DNA from: Chloroflexota bacterium
GTDB lineage: Bacteria > Chloroflexota > Anaerolineae > Caldilineales > Caldilineaceae
DNA length: 5,869 bases
Direction of reading: 5' to 3'
Assembly: GCA_003451595.1 (NCBI GenBank)
Contig: DMDA01000002.1
Coordinates: 227,852-233,720, forward strand
This document shows, in pieces, positions 1 to 5,869 of the stretch; positions within the stretch are counted from its first letter, which is position 1; every line of letters begins with the position of its first letter. The position numbers were made by a program, and so were the translations under genes. The notes beneath the pieces were generated by a model. That model made no database searches and was not told the DNA's origin. It saw only the letters and a list, made by a program, of their open reading frames with translations.

Positions 1-552
1 GCCAGCGATCATGGCGTCAGTGAGGCGTTGTATCTGACCGACCCCGATGGGCATGGCATCGAAATCTACCGCGACCGGCCGCGACGCGAATGGCCGTTCG
101 TCAAGGGCAGCCTGGCGATGACGACCGATCCGCTCGACGTGCGCGGGTTGCTGGCTGCCGACCGCAGTCAGGTGTCGTGGGATGGCATCGCTGCGGGCAC
201 GGCAATCGGCCATGTACATCTGCACGTGGCGCATCTGGATGCCGCCGTGCACTTCTACGTGGATCTGCTGGGACTCGACCTGATGCAGCGCTTTGGCGGG
301 CAGGCGGCGTTTGTATCGGCAGGCGGCTATCATCACCACCTGGGGCTGAACACCTGGGCAGGGGTTGGTGCGCCACCCCCACCACTGGACGCCGCCCGTC
401 TCCTTGACTTCGAGCTGGTGCTACCGGATGCCGGTGCGCTGGCAGCGACCGTGGCGCGCCTGCAGGAGGCTGCCATCCCTATCACGTCAGATGGTGAGGG
501 CTGGAAGCTGGCGGATCCATCGTGGAATACCATCGTGTTGCGAAGTGTATGA
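1..552 (+). CDS. CatE-like VOC family (extradiol dioxygenase-type) protein, 5' end missing
   Basis: The frame is open from base 1 and stops with TGA at 550-552. The visible 183 residues are therefore the C-terminal part of a longer protein, and the TTG at 28 is only an internal codon. The visible part contains the end of one VOC module (SEALYLTDPDGHGIEIY, with Glu at visible residue 21, then RDRPRREWPF) and a complete second module starting at GHVHLHV. The second module includes the paired signature VSAGGYHHHLGLNTWAG. This arrangement matches what I remember of Bacillus CatE (YfiE), a two-module catechol 2,3-dioxygenase-type protein of about 285 residues. The His of GHVHLHV, the His of GYHHHLGLN and the Glu of the first module are candidate metal ligands (family knowledge). 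The last module ends in DPSWNTIVL and lacks the usual Glu of DPxGNxIEL, as I recall for CatE too. Ring cleavage of a catechol is plausible, but the substrate cannot be read from sequence; another VOC function is possible. It converges on the pucC-like gene. Confidence 0.88.
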   Translation, partial: ASDHGVSEALYLTDPDGHGIEIYRDRPRREWPFVKGSLAMTTDPLDVRGLLAADRSQVSWDGIAAGTAIGHVHLHVAHLDAAVHFYVDLLGLDLMQRFGGQAAFVSAGGYHHHLGLNTWAGVGAPPPPLDAARLLDFELVLPDAGALAATVARLQEAAIPITSDGEGWKLADPSWNTIVLRSV

Positions 553-646
553 GGCATAGGCGCCACGCGCCCAAGATCATCCTATCGATAGTGACGTGTG
601 ACGCCTGACAAGTGACACCGCCTACATTGTGTTGCACAGCCCGACG
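553..646. other. convergent intergenic gap with a small GC hairpin
   Basis: This 94-base gap separates the 3' ends of the VOC gene and the PucC-family gene. Seven bases after the VOC stop lies a perfect 5-bp stem with a 3-base loop (GGCGC-CAC-GCGCC, 559-571). It has no T-run on either side, so it is at best a weak or Rho-aided end. A self-complementary CTATCGATAG occurs at 582-591 but has no loop. I see no gene and no convincing intrinsic terminator for either strand. Confidence 0.35.
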
Positions 647-1960
647 TCAATCGCCGGCCAACGCCAGCACGTCGGTGACATCCAACTGGGCGTCACGCTG
701 GAAGTTCTCGACGGTGATGGTGCGGAAGAGCAGGAGCGCCACCACCAGCCCAGCAATTTCGATGGCGAAGACGACCATGTAGCCCAGCGACACATTCCCT
801 GTCAACTGATAGGCAATATCGCGCAACAAGGCGCCCCCCACGGTGCCGAGCGACTGGGCCACAAAATTGGCGACGCCCCAGGCGCCCATGTACAGCCCCA
901 CATTTTGCGCCACCGTCATATCAAGCATGAAACTGAGATTGCTCACCGTCATCAGGCCACTGCCCAGCCCAAGCAGGAACACTGCGCCATAGAAGAAAGG
1001 CGCACTATGTAAAATTCCTGCAATGATGATCAAGGCGAATGCAACAATGGCCACCATTGCCCCGAAATTGGCGTTGGCGCGCTTGCCAAACCAGCGCACT
1101 GTTCCCATCCCACCGAGCAAGGTAATGAAAACGCCGACGCCCCAGATCGACTCGATGCGCGTTGTGGCGCTGACGGAGAGTCCCAGCGTGTCAGCAGCGT
1201 ATGGTTCCAGCAGCACATCCTGTGCGCGAATGCCGACCAGCACCAGCAATAGATAGACAAAAAAACGTTTGGCTGTCGGGTTGTTCGCCAGCGCGTGCAG
1301 CGCAACGAGGGGATTGTCGGCAGTGTTGCGCACAATATGGTCTGGCGCGCTGGGCGTTTCGATGCCTGCGGCGCCGATCAAAACGAACAAAGTCGCCACC
1401 AGCCAGATAGCGCCAAATGCCGTGTAAATGCCATTGACGCTGGCGTCGGCCTCCAACGCGCTGGAGAGCGCAATGCTGGCGACGATCGTGGACAGGATCA
1501 TCGCCGTCCACATGACGCCGACCGTAGCCGTGCGCCAGCCCTTAGGCGACCCTTCCGTCAGTTCGCTGGCCAGCGAGAGGTAACTGACCGAGGCGACGTT
1601 GACGCCTACCCCCCACAAGGTAAAGACAGCCAACGAAGTCAGCAAGCCGGGCAGAAAGTGTTCATCCATGTAGAATACGGTGTGCGCCGTCAGATAGCTG
1701 CCAAATGCCGCCATCAGCCCGCCAATCAGCATCCAGGGCGCCCGATGCAACCCCCAAAGCGGACGCCGATCCGCCCAATTGCCGACCAACACTTGCAAGG
1801 GTGACAGCAAATAAGGCAGCGCCACTAGCAAACCAACCAACACGGCAGGGATTCCCATATCAGCGATCATAATGCGGTTGAGGGTGCCCGTGATCGGCAC
1901 CACCGTCAGCGAGACGCCGACATGCACCAGTGAAAGTTGAACAATCTTCCGCACGTTCAT
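647..1960 (-). CDS. PucC / BCD-family MFS transporter (437 aa)
   Basis: This is an integral inner-membrane protein of the major facilitator superfamily, with about 12 hydrophobic segments in two halves joined by a polar loop near residues 200-230. Family landmarks are LNRIMIADMGIPA (27-39), the loop 2-3 motif GNWADRRPLWGLHRAP (60-75), the segment GWRTATVGVMWT (141-152), DVLLEPYA (248-255, the strongest PucC marker) and MLDMTVAQNVGLYMGAWG (345-362). PucC, LhaA and the BchG-linked homologue form the bacteriochlorophyll-delivery family, needed for assembly of light-harvesting complexes; a role in pigment delivery is inferred. I cannot tell which paralogue this is, so no symbol is given. Start: the frame stays open to 2083, but the 41 extra residues are Cys/Trp-rich, cover a candidate promoter, and precede the typical beginning MNVRKIVQLSLVHVG. 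ATG at 1958-1960 is therefore chosen. Only GGGTG about 8 bases upstream resembles a ribosome site. The stop is TGA at 647-649. The gene lies 155 bases downstream of lepB on the same strand. Confidence 0.92.
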   Translation of the reverse strand: MNVRKIVQLSLVHVGVSLTVVPITGTLNRIMIADMGIPAVLVGLLVALPYLLSPLQVLVGNWADRRPLWGLHRAPWMLIGGLMAAFGSYLTAHTVFYMDEHFLPGLLTSLAVFTLWGVGVNVASVSYLSLASELTEGSPKGWRTATVGVMWTAMILSTIVASIALSSALEADASVNGIYTAFGAIWLVATLFVLIGAAGIETPSAPDHIVRNTADNPLVALHALANNPTAKRFFVYLLLVLVGIRAQDVLLEPYAADTLGLSVSATTRIESIWGVGVFITLLGGMGTVRWFGKRANANFGAMVAIVAFALIIIAGILHSAPFFYGAVFLLGLGSGLMTVSNLSFMLDMTVAQNVGLYMGAWGVANFVAQSLGTVGGALLRDIAYQLTGNVSLGYMVVFAIEIAGLVVALLLFRTITVENFQRDAQLDVTDVLALAGD

Positions 1961-2001
1961 CGTATGCACCCAGTGAAAACTATTTTTGCATGTGGACAGG
2001 C

Positions 2002-2030
2002 AGATTAGCATAGGTTTACATAGATTCCAA
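2002..2030 (-). promoter_or_regulatory. candidate promoter for the PucC-family gene
   Basis: On the minus strand TTGGAA (2025-2030; 4 of 6 to TTGACA) is followed after exactly 17 bases by TAATCT (2002-2007). The latter is preceded by TGC, an extended -10 element. The -10 itself is poor (3 of 6). Transcription would begin near 1995 and give a leader of about 35 bases before ATG 1960. This also argues against a start at 2083, which would lie upstream of the promoter. It is a visual match only. Confidence 0.35.
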
Positions 2031-2074
2031 GCTACACAGTCACTTTTCCACCGAAATCCGAAGGTGTCGGTGTG

Positions 2075-2095
2075 TGTGATCACAATGCACGTGCA
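2075..2095. repeat. two abutting 10-bp perfect palindromes
   Basis: TGTGATCACA (2075-2084) and TGCACGTGCA (2086-2095) are each perfectly self-complementary and are separated by one base. They lie in the lepB-pucC gap, about 45 bases upstream of the candidate pucC -35 and 20 bases past the lepB stop. Such paired dyads can be sites for dimeric regulators. The first has CRP-like half-sites (TGTGA/TCACA) but no 6-base spacer, so it is not a normal CRP site. There is no loop and no T-run, so it is not a terminator. Confidence 0.4.
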
Positions 2096-2115
2096 GAGGC
2101 GGCAAGAAGTTGCAA

Positions 2116-2718
2116 TCAGAAGAGGTAAAACTCGTCAAGCGGCCAGTAACGCAGCCAGACTCGCCCCAAAATCTGGTCGAGGGTGACCGGGCCAAAGGCG
2201 CGGCTGTCATTGCTGTTGCTGCGATTGTCGCCCAGAACGAAATAGGAGAGCGGCCCCAGCGTCATCGGCGCCATGTCGATCGGGGTGGTGTCGTGGGGGA
2301 ACGGCTCGGCAATGGGTTGTCCATTGACATAGACAACCCCACGCCGAATTTCGACCACCTCACCCGGCATTGCCACGATGCGTTTGACCAGCAACTCCTC
2401 CATGCTGGGCAGGTCGATGACGACGATATCGTTGCGTTGGGGGGCGTGCAAGCGGTAGCTAATCTTGTCAACAATTAGTCGTTGATGCGGGTGCAGGTTC
2501 GGCTCCATGCTCTGGCCGAAAACCACTGTCGCCTGCGCCAGGAAAAGATGCACCACAAGCGCCAGGATCAGAGCTGGTGCAACAATCTGCAACGCTTCTT
2601 TGATCGCGGGGCGCGTGAGTTGCCACACGCCACCCGCTTCCTCTGGCGTTGGCGGCAGATCGTCCACCTGCTCGGCGTGGTATTGTTCACTAGTGCGCGC
2701 TTCGTGCAAATCATTCAT
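2116..2718 (-). CDS. lepB: signal peptidase I (type I leader peptidase)
   Basis: This membrane-bound serine protease removes signal peptides from exported proteins at the outer face of the cytoplasmic membrane, using a Ser-Lys dyad. All S26 boxes are present in its 200 residues. One N-terminal membrane helix spans about residues 43-62. Box B is GQSMEPNL with nucleophile Ser70. HQRLIVDKISY (78-88) follows. Box D is LLVKRIVAMPGEVVEI with general base Lys112. Box E is FVLGDNRSNSNDSRAFGP (160-177) with the GDN and Asp171. The length fits the compact bacterial form with one membrane helix. ATG 2716-2718 is the longest start, but it has no Shine-Dalgarno and sits only a few bases after a strong promoter. 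GTG at 2626-2628 (residue 31), preceded by AGAGGA at 2639-2644, would give a typical 170-residue enzyme beginning at the tryptophan just before the membrane helix. The stop is TGA at 2116-2118. The gene diverges from the GH3-like gene and precedes the PucC-family gene. Confidence 0.95.
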   Translation of the reverse strand: MNDLHEARTSEQYHAEQVDDLPPTPEEAGGVWQLTRPAIKEALQIVAPALILALVVHLFLAQATVVFGQSMEPNLHPHQRLIVDKISYRLHAPQRNDIVVIDLPSMEELLVKRIVAMPGEVVEIRRGVVYVNGQPIAEPFPHDTTPIDMAPMTLGPLSYFVLGDNRSNSNDSRAFGPVTLDQILGRVWLRYWPLDEFYLF

Positions 2719-2729
2719 TCCGGTGAAGA

Positions 2730-2758
2730 AGTATACCGATTTGGCGGCACGTTGTCCA
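2730..2758 (-). promoter_or_regulatory. strong sigma70-type promoter for lepB
   Basis: On the minus strand TGGACA (2753-2758; 5 of 6 to TTGACA) is followed by a 17-base spacer and then TATACT (2730-2735; 5 of 6 to TATAAT). This is the best promoter match in the window. The start site would fall near 2722-2724, so the first lepB ATG at 2718 would have a leader of only about 5 bases. The GTG at 2628 would have about 95. The promoter lies in the 56-base gap between the lepB and GH3-like starts. Confidence 0.7.
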
Positions 2759-2774
2759 GGCAGTAAGATTGCAG

Positions 2775-5700
2775 ATGATGAGGCAAATGTTCGCCCGACG
2801 CGGCGCGTGTAGAATCTTGAGCATATTCCCAGCGCGAAAAGTGGGTCTTAGGATCGGCGCACAAAGCTGTTGTCTGCAGCGCGGCGCTTTCGTCTTAGCA
2901 ATCCTACTGCTGTTGACGCAGACAATGAATGGTCTGGCACAGTCGACCTCGCCATTGGCGGCCCCCGGTGTAACGCCCAACGCTGCCGAAACCGCTGCTG
3001 TCGATCCGTTCGACGCACTGGCGCAAGCCATCTTTGCCGAGATGACCCCGGCGCAGCGTGTGGGTCAACTGTTTATTGTGACCTTTTCAGGCAACGATGT
3101 GCTGTTTGACAGTGACATTGTTGATCTGATCACCAACGACCATATCGGTGGGGTTGTGCTCAGTCCACGCGCGGGCAATTTCTCCAATGCGCGCGGCACC
3201 GATACGCCGCGCCAGGTCGCTGTACTGGTGAATCAACTGCAGGCTGCCGCCTATGGTGTATTGCTGCCGAAAGAGAACGCTTTGCAGCCCGTGCCGTTGG
3301 CGCCCTGGCCGCCGCGCGGCGTCTTTACCTATCTGCCCGACGTCACCGACGTGACGCCCACCAACTTGCCGCTTCTGGTTGGCGTCGTCCAGACTGGCGA
3401 TGACCTGCCGTTGACAGCGCTGCGACGCGGCTTCACACCTCTGCCTTCTCCTATGGCGCTCGGTGCATCGTGGAATCGCGCACAGGTCAAAGATGTTGGC
3501 GCCGTCGTGGGGCGAGAACTCCAGGCAGTGGGCGTCAACATGCTGCTGGGGCCGGCGCTCGACGTGTTCAACCCTTCCAGTCTCGACAAAGTGCATCCTT
3601 TGGGCATTACCTCTCTGGGCGGCAACCCCTACTGGGTCGGGCAGCTCGGCCGCGCCTACATTGAGGGCGTGCACACCGGCGGCGAGGGGCGCGTGGTGAC
3701 CGTCGCCAGCAGTTTCCCAGGACAGGGCAATGCCGACCGCATCCCCAGCGAAGAGGTCGCCACAATCCAGTCCAGCCAGACCGAACTACGTCAACGCGAC
3801 TTACTTCCCTTTATCACGGTGACGCGTCAATCCTCGACGGTGCTTGACCCTGCGGGCGATCCCGGCGCCACCGATCTACTCATGACCAGCCACATGCGCT
3901 ACACCGGCTTGCAAGGCGCCGACAACCGGGTAAAACCATTGAGCCTGGCGCCGGAACTGCGCACGATCCTCAAGCAGGAAGGCATTGGCGATTGGCTTAC
4001 CAGTGGCGGCGTCGTTATGTCGGGACCGCTGGGTGCGCTGGCTTTACAGCGCTATCTCGCCACCGACAACCCCGAAGCCTTCCGGCGCATGGTGCAGGAT
4101 GCTTTCGTCGCTGGCAACGATCTGCTCTTTCTTTCCGATTTTGGCTTCGGTGATGATTGGCCGTCACAATACGCCAACATCAAGGCAACGGTGCAGGCGT
4201 TCCGGTCGCTTTACACCACCGACCGGGATTTTGCGGCATTGGTTGACGCCGCAGCCAAGCGAATCATCCGTCTGAAGCTGGGCATCTATCACAACGATGT
4301 AGCCTCATTGCTCGTCGACAGAGACGCATCAGAGGTCACCGGCGCTCCCGCCGTGCCGCTGCCCAACGTGCTTGTCACAGACACCGATCTGAGTGTATTG
4401 ACCAGTGAAGCGCGCGTCACGGCTGAGCAGCAGATGGGACAGATTGCGCGATCGGCGGTCACGTTGCTTTACCCCGATCCAGCCACGCAGACAGCGCTAG
4501 TGCCGCCCGCCTTTCGCGCCACCGACAACATTCTGGTCTTCACCGATTTTCGCCTGCAACGCGAGTGCGCCACCTGCGAACAGGAGCCATCAGTCGGTCC
4601 GGACGAAGTGGCCAGGATTATCGAACGGCTCTATGGTTCCCAATCTGCGGGCGTGATCGATCCCAATAACATTGTAAGCAAAACTTTTGTTGAACTGACG
4701 GCGTTACTGGATAGCCTGGATCAGGCAAAGGCGATGCCTGCCCCGGCGTCAACAGCGGCGCTGACAACCACGCCTGTCGTGGCGGGCGATATCTTGCCGA
4801 CGCCGACGCCCGAACTGGCGCTGACCACGACAGCGCTCATTACCACCACCGACAACCTGGAGATTGTCACGCCCTCCACGCTCGATGTCCTGGAGAGCGG
4901 GTCCGTTACAACCGGTGAGGATGCCAACAACAAGACGCTGGCCGCCATCCAATCCGCAGACTGGATCATCTTCGTCATGCTAGATGTCGCGCCGACAACT
5001 GCACCAACCAGCACGGCGGTCAAGCGCCTGCTGAGCGAACACAGCGATCTGCTGGATGATCAGAAGGCCGTCGTGCTGGCGCTACAGGCGCCCTACTATC
5101 TTGACGCTACAGAGATGAGCAAGCTCACGGCGTACTTCGGCGTTTACAGCAAGACCTCACCCTTCCTGGAGAGCGCTGTTCATGCGCTCTTTCGTCGCTA
5201 CCCACCAATCGGGGCGCCGCCTGTCGATGTGCCGGGCACGCGCTTTGCCAATCTCAATGCGCGCCTGCTCCCCGACCCTGCACTCCAGATTGTGTTGGCG
5301 GTGGAAGATAGCGATGGGAAGGTCATCGCGACCAATGCTGGCGAACCGGCCGCCGAAGAACGCCCAACCATCGTGGCTGGCAGCTTGATGCGTCTGCGAC
5401 TTGGCCCCATCCTGGACTTGAATGGGCATCCTGTGCCTGACGGAACAGAGGTTACGTTTGACTTGCGCTACGAGACTGAAGATGTGGCGTTGACGATGGA
5501 GCCGGCGCTCACGCGCAATGGGATGGCAGTACGCGAAGTGACGCCCGATCGCAGCGGCATTTTGCAGATTTCGGCGCGTTCGTACAATGCCTCCAGTGGC
5601 GCTGGACTTGGCATCGTCGTCATCCCGCCGATCACGCCGACGCCCGCGCCTGTCACCCTGATCACCCCGGAAGAACTGCCGCCAGCGGTCGATAATGGCG

Positions 5701-5869
5701 CCCTGGGGCGCAGCGCAAGGTTAGATCGAGTCAATCTTCTCACGCTGTCGATCGCCCTGCTGACCCTGGTGATCGTGCTGAGTCTGTTGCTCATTGTGCA
5801 GGTTCGCGTGTTGCCGCGCCCGACGTTGGTGCACAATATGTTGTGGGCAACGGTCTTTGGACTGGCCGG
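2775..5869 (+). CDS. exported, membrane-anchored GH3/NagZ-like protein lacking catalytic residues (3' end missing)
   Basis: The frame is open from 2727 to the window end: at least 1031 residues if ATG 2775 is used. ATG 2778, ATG 2787 (AGG 3 bases upstream) and GTG 2841 are alternatives. GTG 2841 would give a more normal signal-peptide n-region; no start has a good Shine-Dalgarno. In 2775 numbering there is a signal peptide with hydrophobic core AFVLAILLLL (38-47) and likely cleavage after GLA (55). The GH3 N-domain spans about 88-503: MTPAQRVGQLF at 90-100, GFTPLPSPMALGAS at 219-232 and RIIRLKLG at 496-503. The GH3 C-domain spans about 550-821, ending in PPVDVPG, and is split by a Ser/Thr/Pro-rich stretch at 655-719. 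A beta-rich Ig-like part follows (836-950), then a Pro/Thr linker and a membrane helix (988-1011). Active GH3 enzymes such as NagZ cleave beta-N-acetylhexosaminides. Here DxEGG is VQTGD, KHFPGHG is SSFPGQG and the nucleophile SDD is SGP (416-418), so hydrolysis is unlikely. A binding, scaffold or sensor role is inferred. Confidence 0.9.
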   Translation, partial: MMRQMFARRGACRILSIFPARKVGLRIGAQSCCLQRGAFVLAILLLLTQTMNGLAQSTSPLAAPGVTPNAAETAAVDPFDALAQAIFAEMTPAQRVGQLFIVTFSGNDVLFDSDIVDLITNDHIGGVVLSPRAGNFSNARGTDTPRQVAVLVNQLQAAAYGVLLPKENALQPVPLAPWPPRGVFTYLPDVTDVTPTNLPLLVGVVQTGDDLPLTALRRGFTPLPSPMALGASWNRAQVKDVGAVVGRELQAVGVNMLLGPALDVFNPSSLDKVHPLGITSLGGNPYWVGQLGRAYIEGVHTGGEGRVVTVASSFPGQGNADRIPSEEVATIQSSQTELRQRDLLPFITVTRQSSTVLDPAGDPGATDLLMTSHMRYTGLQGADNRVKPLSLAPELRTILKQEGIGDWLTSGGVVMSGPLGALALQRYLATDNPEAFRRMVQDAFVAGNDLLFLSDFGFGDDWPSQYANIKATVQAFRSLYTTDRDFAALVDAAAKRIIRLKLGIYHNDVASLLVDRDASEVTGAPAVPLPNVLVTDTDLSVLTSEARVTAEQQMGQIARSAVTLLYPDPATQTALVPPAFRATDNILVFTDFRLQRECATCEQEPSVGPDEVARIIERLYGSQSAGVIDPNNIVSKTFVELTALLDSLDQAKAMPAPASTAALTTTPVVAGDILPTPTPELALTTTALITTTDNLEIVTPSTLDVLESGSVTTGEDANNKTLAAIQSADWIIFVMLDVAPTTAPTSTAVKRLLSEHSDLLDDQKAVVLALQAPYYLDATEMSKLTAYFGVYSKTSPFLESAVHALFRRYPPIGAPPVDVPGTRFANLNARLLPDPALQIVLAVEDSDGKVIATNAGEPAAEERPTIVAGSLMRLRLGPILDLNGHPVPDGTEVTFDLRYETEDVALTMEPALTRNGMAVREVTPDRSGILQISARSYNASSGAGLGIVVIPPITPTPAPVTLITPEELPPAVDNGALGRSARLDRVNLLTLSIALLTLVIVLSLLLIVQVRVLPRPTLVHNMLWATVFGLA

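Noticed and set aside
559..571. Intrinsic terminator for the VOC gene
   Set aside because: The stem is only 5 bp and no T-run follows it on either strand.
1295..1804. 169-codon + strand frame inside the PucC-family gene
   Set aside because: It overlaps strongly coding, membrane-protein sequence on the other strand and translates to Arg/Gln-rich low-complexity protein with no domain.
1961..2083. N-terminal extension of the PucC-family frame up to ATG 2083
   Set aside because: The extra 41 residues are Cys/Trp-rich and unlike the family. They span a candidate promoter and palindromes, while ATG 1960 begins a typical PucC N-terminus.
2075..2084. CRP/FNR-type operator
   Set aside because: The half-sites TGTGA/TCACA abut directly; a CRP site needs about 6 bases between them.
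2810..2815. TAGAAT as the -10 of a GH3-like gene promoter
   Set aside because: No -35-like hexamer occurs at spacings of 15-19 bases, and the site is only usable if translation starts at 2841 or later.
3087..3674. 195-codon open frame on the minus strand opposite the GH3-like gene
   Set aside because: It is antisense to clear GH3-domain coding sequence. Its translation is rich in Arg, His and Gln with no recognisable domain, typical of a shadow frame in GC-rich DNA.

Overview
This 5.9 kb window looks chromosomal and bacterial. It holds four protein genes and no RNA gene, mobile element or CRISPR array that I can see. Third codon positions favour G/C. The best guess for the source is a filamentous anoxygenic phototroph of the Chloroflexota (Chloroflexus/Roseiflexus type). 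The reasons are a PucC/BCD-family transporter, a family tied mainly to (bacterio)chlorophyll-containing organisms, and a large membrane-anchored GH3-like protein with a C-terminal Ig-like part and Pro/Thr linkers, which I recall from Chloroflexota genomes. This placement is inference; no ribosomal marker is present.

Layout from left to right. Positions 1-552 (+) hold the 3' part of a CatE-like VOC (extradiol dioxygenase-type) gene, cut by the window edge. Positions 553-646 are a convergent gap with only a small GC hairpin. Positions 647-1960 (-) encode a 437-aa, 12-TM PucC-family MFS protein, with its own candidate promoter at 2002-2030 and two abutting perfect palindromes at 2075-2095. Positions 2116-2718 (-) encode signal peptidase I (lepB) with all catalytic boxes. 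It is preceded by a near-consensus sigma70-type promoter at 2730-2758, so close to the first ATG that the transcript would be almost leaderless. Diverging from lepB, a reading frame stays open to the window end (about 2775 to 5869, + strand, at least 1031 residues). It encodes an exported GH3/NagZ-like protein.

The most interesting item is that GH3-like protein. Its fold landmarks are recognisable along the whole N-domain, but nearly every catalytic and substrate-binding motif is replaced. The substrate-binding DxEGG is VQTGD, the KH(F/I)PGHG loop is SSFPGQG, the Asp-His dyad after it is gone, and the nucleophile motif S-D-D is S-G-P. It is therefore probably a non-hydrolytic GH3 pseudoenzyme tethered to the membrane. 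A Ser/Thr/Pro-rich insertion sits inside its C-domain, a CxxC pair lies in an extracytoplasmic region, and at least one C-terminal membrane helix follows.

The four genes do not form an obvious pathway. LepB acts at the outer face of the membrane and could process the GH3-like protein's signal peptide, but any exported protein would be its substrate. The PucC gene may be co-transcribed with lepB or driven by its own promoter.
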